From positions 5,022,001-5,086,000 of the forward strand of contig NZ_RJKE01000001.1 in NCBI RefSeq assembly GCF_003751225.1: a stretch of DNA of 64,000 nt, given 5' to 3'. Under the pieces are notes generated by a model. The model had not been told where the DNA came from, did no database searches, and worked only from the letters and a program-made list of their open reading frames with translations. Shown here in pieces: positions 15,816 to 24,012 of the stretch (position 1 is the first letter of the stretch; each line of letters starts with the position of its first letter). This DNA comes from Actinocorallia herbida (lineage in GTDB: Bacteria > Actinomycetota > Actinomycetes > Streptosporangiales > Streptosporangiaceae). Both the position numbers and the translations under genes were made by a program.

Positions 15816-18275
15816 GTGCGGAGGAGACACAGAGCGAGACTGCCGATGGCGGTCTTCGTCGCCGCGGCGGCCGTACTGGGCATGACGGCGGCGACCGGGT
15901 CGGCGGCCGCCGACGAGGGGCCGGACAAGCCGACGATCCGCTACACCGAGTACGGCATCCCGCACATCATCGCCAAGGACTGGGAGGGTCTCGGCACGGG
16001 CTACGGGTACGCCGCCGCCAAGGACAACATCTGCGCCCTGGCCGACACCTATCTGATGGTCAACGCCCAGAGATCCCGCTATCTCGGGCCCACCGGGAAG
16101 GCGAGCCCCGGCCAGAGCCAGAACAGCACCACCAACCTCAACAGCGACCTGTACTTCCAGCGGATCAACGACAGCCACGTGGTGGAGCAGCAGCTCGACC
16201 TGCCCGCGCCGCACGGCCCCGCGCCGAAGGTCAAGGAGACGGTCCGCGGCTTCGTGCAGGGGTACAACAGGTACCTGGCCGAGACGGGCGCGGCCGGCAT
16301 CTCCGACCCGGCCTGCCGCGGGGCGGCCTGGGTGCGGCCGATCACCGAGCTCGACGTCTACCGGCACGCCCACGCCGAGATCATCATGGGCGCCGCGGAC
16401 CCGTTGCTGGAAGGCCAGGTGAGCGCCCAGCCTCCGCCGAAATCGGCGGCGTCCGCGGCGGCGACCTCCGCGGCCGCCGTGGACCCGAAGACGAGCGCGA
16501 AGAAGATCGGCGACGCGATCGCGGCGGCCCGTCAGCAGGGCATGGGGAGCAACGCGCTGGCGGTCGGCGCGCAGGGCGTGTCCGGCGGCACCGGCATGCT
16601 GCTGGCCAACCCGCACTTCCCGTGGCAGGGCAAGAACCGCATGTGGCAGACCCACCTGACGATCCCGGGCGAGCTCAACGTCTCCGGGGCCGGCCTGCTC
16701 GGGCTCCCCGCGGTGAACATCGGGCACAACGACAACGTGGCCTGGAGCCATACGGTGGCCACCGTGGCCCCCTTCGGGCTGTTCGACGTGGAGGTGGACC
16801 CGTACAACCCGACGCGTTACCTGGTCGACGGCGCCTGGGAGGAGATGACCTCGCAGGCGGTCTCGGTCGACGTGCTGAACGCCAACGGCTCCATCGGCCA
16901 GGTCACCAGGACGCTGTGGTCCACCCGCTACGGCCCGGTCACCACCTCGATCCAGGGCTTCCCGCTGCCGTGGCTGGTCAGCGCGCACGTGGTGCGCGAC
17001 CCGAACCTGGGCAACCTGCGCGCGCTGAACACCTGGTTCGGCCTCGACCAGGCCACGGACGTCGACGATGTGGTGGACGTGCTGGAGACGACCCAGGGCG
17101 TCCCCTTCTTCAACACCATCGCCACCGACCGTCAGGGCAAGGCGCTCTACGCCGACATCCAGGCCGTCCCGAACATCACCGACGCGCACGCGCAGTCCTG
17201 CCTCACCGAGACGGGCAAACTGCTGTTCAACAAGGAGCTGCGGCTGCCGATCGTGCCGCCGATCTCCATCCTCGACGGCAAGCGCAGCGCGTGCGACTGG
17301 CCGAACGACCCGAACGCGGTCGCGCCCGGACTGCTCGACCCTGCCGCGCAGCCCCGGCTGATCCGGACCGACTTCGCGGGCAACGCCAACGACAGCCCGT
17401 GGCTGGCCAACCCCGCGCAGCCGCTGTCCTACCCGCGGGTGATGGGCGACACGGCGGCCCCCAGGTCGCTGCGCACCCAGGAGCTGATCCTGACCGCGCA
17501 GAAGCGGATCAACGGAACCGACGGCCTGCCCGGCCGGGGCTTCACCCCGGAGAACATGGGCAAGCTGCTGTTCGCCGACAACAGCAGGGCCGCCGACCTG
17601 GCGCTCAACGCCACGGTGACGATGTGCCAGAGCCAGCCCTTCGGGCTCATCCTGGTGGACGCCACCCTGGTCAACGTGAGCGAGGCGTGCCCGATCCTGG
17701 CCGCCTGGACCGACCACGACTTCTCGCTGACCAGCCGGGGTTCCGTGCTGTTCGCGAACTACTGGAGCAACCTGCTCGGCGGCCAGGGCGTCGAGAAGCT
17801 GCCGTGGCGGGTTCCGTTCGACCCGGCCGACCCGGTGCACACGCCCAACTCGCTGGACTCCGGCAACTCGGCCGTCCGCGACGCCTTCGGCCGCGCCGTC
17901 ATCGCGCTGCGCAAGGCGGGCATCCCGTTGAACGCGCCGCTGTCGGCCGTCCAGACGGTCACCCGCAACGGCGCGCAGATCCCGATCCACGGCGCGCCCG
18001 GGGAACTCGGCGTGCTGAACGTGATCAACGGAGGGCAGGTCGACGGCAAGCTCGACGTCGTCTTCGGCTCCAGTTTCATCCAGCAGACGCGGTTCACCGC
18101 GGACGGCCCGCCGGAGTCGTACTCCGTCCTGGCCTACTCGCAGTCGACGGACTCCACCTCACCGCACTACGCCGACCAGACCCGGTTGTTCTCGGCGGGC
18201 CAGTGGGTGACCGAGCGCTACACCGAGGCGCAGATCGCGGCCTCGCCCGTCCTGGTGACCAAGGTCCTGGACTGA
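15816..18275 (+). CDS. Secreted penicillin-acylase-family Ntn hydrolase
   Basis: This 819-aa protein is made as a precursor that self-cleaves into two chains. The new N-terminal nucleophile is the Ser of MGSNALAVG near residue 247, preceded by a low-complexity Ala-rich spacer as in acylase linkers. A signal peptide ends near SAAADEG, and the alpha-chain has the GTGYGYAAAKDN region of the family. Known members (aculeacin A acylase, PvdQ, QuiP) cut acyl amides of lipopeptides or acyl-homoserine lactones. GTG at 15816 is chosen with AAGGA upstream; an ATG at 15846 is possible. The esterase gene follows after 41 bases, probably co-transcribed. Substrate unknown; lipopeptide or signal deacylation is possible. 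Confidence 0.88.
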   Translation: MRRRHRARLPMAVFVAAAAVLGMTAATGSAAADEGPDKPTIRYTEYGIPHIIAKDWEGLGTGYGYAAAKDNICALADTYLMVNAQRSRYLGPTGKASPGQSQNSTTNLNSDLYFQRINDSHVVEQQLDLPAPHGPAPKVKETVRGFVQGYNRYLAETGAAGISDPACRGAAWVRPITELDVYRHAHAEIIMGAADPLLEGQVSAQPPPKSAASAAATSAAAVDPKTSAKKIGDAIAAARQQGMGSNALAVGAQGVSGGTGMLLANPHFPWQGKNRMWQTHLTIPGELNVSGAGLLGLPAVNIGHNDNVAWSHTVATVAPFGLFDVEVDPYNPTRYLVDGAWEEMTSQAVSVDVLNANGSIGQVTRTLWSTRYGPVTTSIQGFPLPWLVSAHVVRDPNLGNLRALNTWFGLDQATDVDDVVDVLETTQGVPFFNTIATDRQGKALYADIQAVPNITDAHAQSCLTETGKLLFNKELRLPIVPPISILDGKRSACDWPNDPNAVAPGLLDPAAQPRLIRTDFAGNANDSPWLANPAQPLSYPRVMGDTAAPRSLRTQELILTAQKRINGTDGLPGRGFTPENMGKLLFADNSRAADLALNATVTMCQSQPFGLILVDATLVNVSEACPILAAWTDHDFSLTSRGSVLFANYWSNLLGGQGVEKLPWRVPFDPADPVHTPNSLDSGNSAVRDAFGRAVIALRKAGIPLNAPLSAVQTVTRNGAQIPIHGAPGELGVLNVINGGQVDGKLDVVFGSSFIQQTRFTADGPPESYSVLAYSQSTDSTSPHYADQTRLFSAGQWVTERYTEAQIAASPVLVTKVLD

Positions 18276-18316
18276 GTGTGCGCCGTACAAGACGAGACTC
18301 AACGAGGGAGAACTCC

Positions 18317-19390
18317 GTGCAGATCAGAGCGAACCGGTGGCGTGTGCTGGCCGCCTCTGCGGTCGCCGCGCTGGCGATGACCGCGACGGCGGGCACGGCG
18401 GTGTCCGCCGACGACACCGCTCCGCCCGCGATGGCGAACGGCTTCGGCCTGACCCAGGTCGGCACGCCGACGGGAAGCGCCACCGACTTCTATCTCACCG
18501 TGACCACGCCGCAGGTCAAGGGCGAGCAGCACATCAAGATCATCCTGCCCGGCGGCTACCACGACCAGCCGGAGCGGCGCTACCCGGTGCTCTACTTCCT
18601 GCACGGCGCGCCCGACGACCCGATCAACCAGAACTACCCGGCGCTGTACACGTCGGACGAGATGATCACCGTCATCCCGGACGGCGGCGCCAAGGGCTGG
18701 TACGCCAACTGGCTCAACCAGAACACCGCGCTCGGCGCCCAGAACTGGGAGAACTTCCACCTCAACCAGGTGATCCCGTTCATCGACGCGAACCTGCGGA
18801 CCATCGCCGCCAAGCAGTCCAGGGCCATCGCCGGCATCTCCATGGGCGGGTTCGGGGCCCTGCACTACGCCCAGGCCCGCCCCGACCTGTTCAGCCAGAC
18901 CGCGTCCCTGTCCGGCGACATCGACCTGTCGGTCAACTCCATGGACCTGCGACTGGCCGTCGTGGCCTCCGTCACCGACGCACTGGGCGCGATGTGCGCC
19001 TCGTCGTCCGGCACCTGCAGCCCGGACCAGGGCTTCGCGCCGGGCGTGGACAGCGACGCTTTGTTCGGCTCGCCCTACCCGATCTTCAACCGGGACCGAC
19101 GGTGGAACGAGGTGGACCCGTCCCAGCACATGGACCGGCTCGCCGGCATGGGCATCTCCATCTACACCGGTGACGGCGGGGGCTCCCCCGTCGACCTCGA
19201 GTTCTGGGTGGCCGGCGCGGCCAAGAACGTCAAGGCCCGCCTCGACGCGCTGAACCTGCCCTACTACTACGTCAACTACGGCGACGGCGCGGGCTGGGGC
19301 ACCCAGTGCAACGGCGGCCACAACGCCTACTGCTGGGAACAGGACCTTCAGGACCTGATCCCCCGCCTCGAGCAGTCCTTCGCCTCCTAA
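18317..19390 (+). CDS. Secreted esterase of the antigen-85/esterase D type (second copy)
   Basis: This 357-aa protein begins at a GTG with GAGGGAGAA upstream and has a Sec signal ending near VSADD. The core has YPVLYFLHGAP and the nucleophile elbow GISMGGFGALHYA. Several cysteine pairs (MCASSSGTC; the C-terminal CNGGHNAYC) suggest disulphides. It resembles the esterase at 14541-15542 across the whole hydrolase fold, so the two are paralogues on either side of the divergent promoter region. Co-transcription with the acylase suggests joint removal or transfer of acyl chains outside the cell, which is inference. Confidence 0.88.
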   Translation: MQIRANRWRVLAASAVAALAMTATAGTAVSADDTAPPAMANGFGLTQVGTPTGSATDFYLTVTTPQVKGEQHIKIILPGGYHDQPERRYPVLYFLHGAPDDPINQNYPALYTSDEMITVIPDGGAKGWYANWLNQNTALGAQNWENFHLNQVIPFIDANLRTIAAKQSRAIAGISMGGFGALHYAQARPDLFSQTASLSGDIDLSVNSMDLRLAVVASVTDALGAMCASSSGTCSPDQGFAPGVDSDALFGSPYPIFNRDRRWNEVDPSQHMDRLAGMGISIYTGDGGGSPVDLEFWVAGAAKNVKARLDALNLPYYYVNYGDGAGWGTQCNGGHNAYCWEQDLQDLIPRLEQSFAS

Positions 19391-19410
19391 CGGCCACACG
19401 AGTACCCGGT

Positions 19411-19443
19411 CGGGGCCGTTCCAGATCCACGGGAACGGCCCCG
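19411..19443 (+). terminator. Perfect 12-bp stem terminator after the acylase-esterase operon
   Basis: CGGGGCCGTTCC pairs perfectly with GGAACGGCCCCG around a 9-base loop, 20 bases after the esterase stop codon. A short T-rich stretch follows. Confidence 0.75.
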
Positions 19444-19511
19444 GCGTTTGCCATTTGTCCGGTTCGGCCGGATTTGGCCGTATCAGACGGGAGGGCGGGG
19501 CCTTGTTGATC

Positions 19512-19539
19512 TTGACTGCGCGGTGCGCTTTGTTACCTT
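19512..19539 (+). promoter_or_regulatory. Predicted promoter with a long leader
   Basis: TTGACT at 19512-19517 and TACCTT at 19534-19539 are separated by 16 bases, in a locally AT-rich patch. The next start codon is at 19766, giving a leader of roughly 220 bases. I see no known riboswitch in it. Confidence 0.5.
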
Positions 19540-19765
19540 TCATTAAGAGACTTCACATCATTGAAAGGATAGAGAGGAAAGACCGGCGCGGCCGTCCCGA
19601 CAGCGACCGCCGTCCGAAGTCGCGGATCCACCGCCGCCCACCCGACCCCGGCGGGATGGACCCCCCGGCGCGGCCGTGCCGCCGCGCCGTCCTTTCACCG
19701 GCCTTGCCGGGCCGGCTCCCACCCCAGGGCGTCTCTCACACGCCCGCTCCCGAAAGAGGAGACCC

Positions 19766-20305
19766 ATGTCCCGAATCACCGAACTCGCCGCGGTCGCCGC
19801 GGCCGCCGCGGCCGCCGTCGCCCTGACGGCCACCTCGGCCAGCGCCGCCCCCTGGACGGGCGGTTCCGTCTCGGCCACCCTCACCCAGCCCCTGACGGTC
19901 TCCCTGGCCAACGCGGTCTGCACCACCTCCACCCTCAGCGGCAGCACCAACGCGAGCAACGCCAACCTCGTCGTCAGCACGGCCGCGATCAGCGGCTGCA
20001 CCGCCGACGGCGTCTCCGGCCTCACCGTCACCCCCGAGGGCACCCCCTGGGGCGGCAACCTCACCCCGAACGCCGCCTCCTCGTTCACCGGCTTCCAGGT
20101 GCGCGCCAAGGTGACGGGCCTCGTCAACTGCCTCTACGGCGGCACCCTCGCCGGCACCGCCGGCTCCTTCAGCGGCGGCTCGATCGCCGTCACCTTCTCG
20201 GGCGCCTCCATCAGCAAGATCTCCGGCAGCGGCATCCTCAGCGGCCTCTGCCCCGCCACGATCAACGTCAGCGGCCAGTACACCTTCACCGGCCCCGGCC
20301 TCTGA
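19766..20305 (+). CDS. Small secreted protein of unknown function
   Basis: The 179-aa product starts at the ATG after AAAGAGGAGA. A signal peptide of about 28 residues with a poly-Ala core ends near ASAAPW. The mature part is small, Ser/Thr/Gly-rich, probably all-beta, with four cysteines (AVCTTS, ISGCTAD, LVNCLYG, SGLCPAT) that could form two disulphides. No catalytic motif is visible. It is transcribed alone from a predicted promoter with a long leader. Codon use is extremely biased to C in the third position, a sign of high expression. I do not recognise a named family. Confidence 0.75.
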   Translation: MSRITELAAVAAAAAAAVALTATSASAAPWTGGSVSATLTQPLTVSLANAVCTTSTLSGSTNASNANLVVSTAAISGCTADGVSGLTVTPEGTPWGGNLTPNAASSFTGFQVRAKVTGLVNCLYGGTLAGTAGSFSGGSIAVTFSGASISKISGSGILSGLCPATINVSGQYTFTGPGL

Positions 20306-20531
20306 CCCCTGGCCCCACCCGACCCCGACGGGTCTGAACCCGCACCCGCCTGTGCCGGTGACCCCACCGGCACGGGCACCCGCCGGACGGCGGCCTCCCC
20401 CGACGACCGGATGCCGGCACGTCCGCCGCGCATCGGCGCCGCCCGGTCGCCCTTCCAGCCCTCGTTCTCTGCGCCGGCGCGGCGGACGGAGCCCGGGGAC
20501 ATGCCCCGGTGGGGACGGCGCGGCGGGTCCC

Positions 20532-20678
20532 CGGGGGAGTCAGCGAGCCGCGGGGGGAGAGCGACCCCAGCACCAGCGAGGCGGAGTCCGCGCTGGTGCT
20601 GAAGTAGAGCGCCGCAAGGATCGCGATGACCGCGGTGGTGAGCGCGCCAGAGAGCACCACCGCCGGCAGCGGCAGATC
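20532..20678 (-). pseudogene. Remnant of a BCCT (betaine/choline/carnitine) transporter
   Basis: This minus-strand stretch reads DLPLPAVVLSGALTTAV and then ALYFSTSADSASLVLGSL, which matches the conserved TM segment with the SADSASLVLG motif of BCCT-family transporters. It is preceded in frame by a stop codon and runs out after about 50 codons into unrelated frame. The rest of the roughly 500-residue transporter is absent on either side, so this is decayed debris in an otherwise gene-free gap at 20306-20826. Confidence 0.6.
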
Positions 20679-20826
20679 GGGTCAAGGCGGGTGCGCCGCG
20701 CCTCCGGGAGCATCACTCATGGTGATGCCGATGATCCCCTGCGCGAAATCCACCTGACCCTGGCGGACGGCTCCGTCTCGCGCCGAGGAGCGCGAAGCGG
20801 GACGGATCAGGTGGGATGTGGTCCGA

Positions 20827-21174
20827 TCAGTGGCCGTGCCCGTGGCCGTGGCCATGACCGTGGTCGTGGTCGTGGTCGGCGGATTCCTCGGAGGCGGCGC
20901 GTTCGAGGGCCTCGTCGGTGTTGAGGAACAGGTCGTAGAACTCCGCGTGGGTGTCGCGGGGCGGGTAGGGCTCGCCGTCGACGAGGAGGATCGACTTCTT
21001 CCAGATCCAGCGAGACCCCGAGGTCCGCTTGAAGTCGATGACGTTCTTCACGCGGTCGTTCTCGATCGTCATCCGCCAGACGTCGGAACCGACCTGCTCG
21101 GTGACGGGGGCGACTCCCAGGTTCTCTTGAACCTCGGCGGACAGATCGGCGACGGCAGGCGGCATCCAAGACAT
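20827..21174 (-). CDS. Small protein with a His-Asp/His-Gly metal-binding tail
   Basis: This 115-aa protein has a folded-looking part (residues about 1-95, with VWRMTIENDRVKNVIDF and SRWIWKKSILLVDGEPYPP) and ends in a tail of alternating His with Asp then Gly (HDHDHGHGHGHGHGH). Such tails bind nickel, zinc or cobalt in metallochaperones. There is no signal peptide or TM segment, so it is cytosolic. It sits alone on the minus strand; no metal enzyme or transporter is adjacent. The body is not a family I recognise. MPPAV three codons in is an alternative start. Confidence 0.65.
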   Translation of the reverse strand: MSWMPPAVADLSAEVQENLGVAPVTEQVGSDVWRMTIENDRVKNVIDFKRTSGSRWIWKKSILLVDGEPYPPRDTHAEFYDLFLNTDEALERAASEESADHDHDHGHGHGHGHGH

Positions 21175-21234
21175 GCCAGAACCCTACCGGCCGCGGACGC
21201 TGACCTGGGAATCAAGACGCGGGGTCGGGACGCC

Positions 21235-21810
21235 TCAGGGGGTGGGCGCGAGGCCGTCCATGATGACGTCGAGCATGCGGTGGGACTGCTCCGCACCGCT
21301 GATCTGGGCGACCCAGCCCGCGGCCGCGGACATCGTGATGAGGTCGGTGGGCGTGACGTCGGCGCGGACCTCGCCCGCCTCCTGGGCCCTGGCCAGGAGC
21401 CGGGTCGCGGCGAGGTGCATCGCCTCGGAGGACGCGTGGAGCTCGGAGGCCGGATCGCCCAGGCCGGACAGGACCGACCCCGACAGGCCCCGGCAGGCGC
21501 CGGAGTTCGCCGAGAACCGCCGCAGCCAGACGGCCAGCGCCGCGCGGGGCGAGGGTTCCTCTTCCAGCAGCCGGTCGGCGAGGTCGCGCAGCGCGTCGAA
21601 GCCGTCCCTGACCACAGCCTCCAGCAGTGCCTCGCGGGTCGGGAAGTGCCGGTAGAGGGTGCCGATGCCGACACCTGCGCGGCGCGCGACGTCACGCAGG
21701 GAGGCGTCCGTCCCCTCCTCCGCGATCACCCGGCGCGCCACCTCGACCAGCGCGTCCCGGTTGCGGCGCGCGTCGGCGCGCAGCGTCGAATCCTCCTGGT
21801 GCCCGACCAT
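21235..21810 (-). CDS. TetR-family repressor of the adjacent MFS exporter
   Basis: This 191-aa protein starts at the ATG (MVGHQED) rather than the earlier in-frame start at 21873, which would place coding sequence across the operators. The DNA-binding domain is clear: ARRVIAEEGTDASLRDVARRAG then VGIGTLYRHFPTREALLEAV. The C-terminal ligand domain resembles the class often called SbtR-like (SGSVLSGLGD). It is divergent from an EmrB-type exporter, with two palindromic operators between them, so it very probably represses both genes until an exported drug-like ligand binds. Confidence 0.9.
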   Translation of the reverse strand: MVGHQEDSTLRADARRNRDALVEVARRVIAEEGTDASLRDVARRAGVGIGTLYRHFPTREALLEAVVRDGFDALRDLADRLLEEEPSPRAALAVWLRRFSANSGACRGLSGSVLSGLGDPASELHASSEAMHLAATRLLARAQEAGEVRADVTPTDLITMSAAAGWVAQISGAEQSHRMLDVIMDGLAPTP

Positions 21811-21831
21811 GCCAAACCCACCCTTGCTAAA

Positions 21832-21871
21832 GCGGAGCAGTGCTCCATATGCTTGCGGAGCACTGCTCCGC
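21832..21871. promoter_or_regulatory. Double TetR operator within a 40-bp inverted repeat
   Basis: Two palindromes, GGAGCAGTGCTCC (21834-21846) and GGAGCACTGCTCC (21857-21869), are mirror images, so the whole segment is a perfect inverted repeat with 15-bp arms and a 10-bp spacer. Centres are 23 bp apart. It lies between the divergent TetR and MFS genes and must contain or abut both promoters. Confidence 0.85.
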
Positions 21872-21912
21872 ATACTACGGGAGCCTTCTCTCCACCCGGA
21901 AAGAGACCCACC

Positions 21913-23382
21913 GTGTCAGCTATCGAGAACGGCGCGCCACCCCCCACCACCGGACCGGGATTCTCACCCGCGCTCACCAGGGCGATCGCGGTCACCACGC
22001 TCGGCGCGTTCATGGCCTTCCTGGAATCGACGATCGTCAACGTCGCACTGGACACGCTCACCCACGAGCTGCACGCCGGCCTCGCCACGATCCAGTGGGT
22101 CATCACGGCCTACCTGCTGGCGATGGCCGCCGCCATCCCGATCTCCGGCTGGGCGGCGCACCGGTTCGGCGCCGTCCAGGTCTACGTCGCGGGCCTGGCG
22201 GTCTTCGCGCTGGCCTCGCTCCTGTGCGGCCTGGCGGGCTCCGTCGAGGTCCTCATCGCCGCGCGCGCCCTGCAGGGCCTGTCGGGCGGCCTGCTCGTCC
22301 CCATCGGCACGATGATCACGATGCGCGCGGCCCGGCCCGAGCAGATGGCCAAGGTCATGGGCGTGACGGGCGTGCCCACGATCATGGCGCCGGTGATCGG
22401 CCCGACCGCCGGCGGCCTGATCCTCGATCACGCGGGCTGGCAGTGGGTGTTCTACCTCAACGTGCCGTTCGCCCTGCTCACCATCCTGCTGGCGGTCAGG
22501 CTGCTCGGCTGGGACGCCCGCGGGCAGACCGGCGGCCTCGACTTCCCCGGCGTGGCCCTCCTCACCGGCGGCAGCGTCGCGGTGACGTACGGCCTCGCCG
22601 AGATCGGCGCCGAGGGCGAGCTCACCGGCACCACGCTCTGGGCGGTCTCGACCGGCGCCGTCCTGCTCGCCGGATTCGTCTTCCACCAGCTGCGGGCGAC
22701 CAAGCCGCTCATGGACGTCCGGCTGTTCAAGGACCCGATGTACGCGGCCGCGTCGCTCACCAACTTCTGTCTCGGCGCGGCGGTCTTCGGCGCCGTCATC
22801 CTGATGCCGCTGTACTTCCAGATCGTCCGGCACGAGGACGCCGTCACCACGGGCCTGCTGCTCATCCCGCAGGGCGTGGGCGTGGCCGTCGCGATGCTCG
22901 CGGGGGCCAAGCTCACCGACCGGATCGGCAGCGGCAGGGCCGCGCTGATCGGCGGGGTCCTCGGCATCGCGGGCTCGGTGCCGTTCACCTTCCTCGGCGA
23001 CGACACCTCCTACCCGCTCATCGGCGTCATGATGGTGGTCCGCGGCTTCGGCGTCGGGCTCTGCGCGATCCCCGCGGTCACCGCCGCCTACCGGGCCGTC
23101 TCCCCGCCGAAGATCGGCGACGCGACCGTCCAGCTCAACGTGGGCCAGCGCCTCGGCGGCTCCGCCGCCACCGCGGCGTTCGCCGTGGTCCTGCAATCCC
23201 ACCTCAGCTCCGCCGCCACCCCCGCCGCCCAGGCCGACGCCTTCGGCATCGCGTTCTGGTGGGTGGTCGGCATCGCCGTCGGCGCCACCCTCCCGGCCCT
23301 CCTCCTGATCGCGACCGAGCGCAGGACACCGCCCCCCGAACCGCCGCAGGACGACACCAAGATGGAGGCCGAGGCCCTGTGA
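21913..23382 (+). CDS. MFS drug exporter, DHA2 (14-TM, EmrB-like) family
   Basis: This 489-aa inner-membrane exporter is proton-driven. It has the DHA2 hallmarks: an early FMAFLESTIVNVALDTL segment (motif D1), IQWVITAYLLAMAA, motif A-like GWAAHRFGAVQVYVAG, the ARALQGLSGGLLVPIG motif and GPTAGGLI of motif C. It starts at a GTG (21913) after GGAAAGAGA; the frame upstream is open but non-coding. The C-terminus is a short charged cytosolic tail. Expression is expected to be controlled by the divergent TetR gene through the double operator. The substrate is unknown. Confidence 0.93.
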   Translation: MSAIENGAPPPTTGPGFSPALTRAIAVTTLGAFMAFLESTIVNVALDTLTHELHAGLATIQWVITAYLLAMAAAIPISGWAAHRFGAVQVYVAGLAVFALASLLCGLAGSVEVLIAARALQGLSGGLLVPIGTMITMRAARPEQMAKVMGVTGVPTIMAPVIGPTAGGLILDHAGWQWVFYLNVPFALLTILLAVRLLGWDARGQTGGLDFPGVALLTGGSVAVTYGLAEIGAEGELTGTTLWAVSTGAVLLAGFVFHQLRATKPLMDVRLFKDPMYAAASLTNFCLGAAVFGAVILMPLYFQIVRHEDAVTTGLLLIPQGVGVAVAMLAGAKLTDRIGSGRAALIGGVLGIAGSVPFTFLGDDTSYPLIGVMMVVRGFGVGLCAIPAVTAAYRAVSPPKIGDATVQLNVGQRLGGSAATAAFAVVLQSHLSSAATPAAQADAFGIAFWWVVGIAVGATLPALLLIATERRTPPPEPPQDDTKMEAEAL

Positions 23383-23496
23383 GCGCCCTCGCCACGTTCC
23401 GTCTCCCGCCCCTATCCAGAGCCCGCCCCCACCGGCAGAATGTGGTCGGCGGCCGGCGCCTGCCGGTCGGCGACCGGACGACGAGGCGAGGCATGC

Positions 23497-23715
23497 ATGT
23501 CCGACATTGAGGACCGTAAGGCGAGGGCGCGCCTTCAGTTCGACCGGCTCGACAAGGACGGCGACGGCCAGATCAGCCTCGCCGAATACCGCGAGGTGAT
23601 GGCCAAACTGGGCGAGTTCCCCGAGGACACCGTCCGGGCCATCTTCGACAAGAAGGACACCGACGGCGACGGCGTGGTCTCCTTCGAGGAGTTCTGGGCC
23701 TCGCTCAAGGCCTGA
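23497..23715 (+). CDS. Small EF-hand calcium-binding protein (calerythrin-like)
   Basis: This 72-aa cytosolic protein consists of two canonical EF-hands. The loops are DKDGDGQISLAE and DTDGDGVVSFEE, with acidic residues at 1, 3, 5 and 12 and Gly at 6, so both should bind calcium. The start at 23497 (MSDIEDRKAR) is preferred over 19 codons further upstream because GAGGCGAGG precedes it and the upstream part is not protein-like. Small two-hand proteins like this are common in actinomycetes as calcium buffers or sensors. No operon partner: the next 297 bases hold nothing that I can call. Confidence 0.9.
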   Translation: MSDIEDRKARARLQFDRLDKDGDGQISLAEYREVMAKLGEFPEDTVRAIFDKKDTDGDGVVSFEEFWASLKA

Positions 23716-24012
23716 TCCCCGGTCGTGCCGGGGCCGGCTTCGGCCAGGCCCACCGCCTCGGTCTTGTGGTTCTCCATGACGATTCTCATTTCGCGGGAGC
23801 GGGCCTGCTTCGGCGCCGTTCGTGGATCTCTTCTTGAGAAGTCGGACCATTCCCCGATCCCGGGGGAGGCGCAATTTCGGAATCCTCTCGGGGCTCCGGG
23901 CGGGGGCTGTACAGGAAGGCGCCGGCCGTCGAGCGGATTCTCTGACGGCCCCGCGGAATTTCGTGCGGCCGGATCATGAAAGGGGCTGAGGGGTTCCGCC
24001 ATAGTCGGGCGC

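Noticed and set aside
15711-17990. Long minus-strand open frame opposite the acylase gene
   Set aside because: Same reason: a GC-bias shadow. The acylase on the plus strand has signal peptide and nucleophile Ser.
15569-18316. N-terminal extension of the second esterase through the acylase region
   Set aside because: It is the acylase gene read in the wrong frame. The esterase begins at GTG 18317 with its own signal peptide.
23716-24012. Possible Zur/Fur-like box (ATGACGATTCTCAT) near 23776
   Set aside because: Only the outer four bases are symmetric, and no metal gene follows. The match to known boxes is poor.
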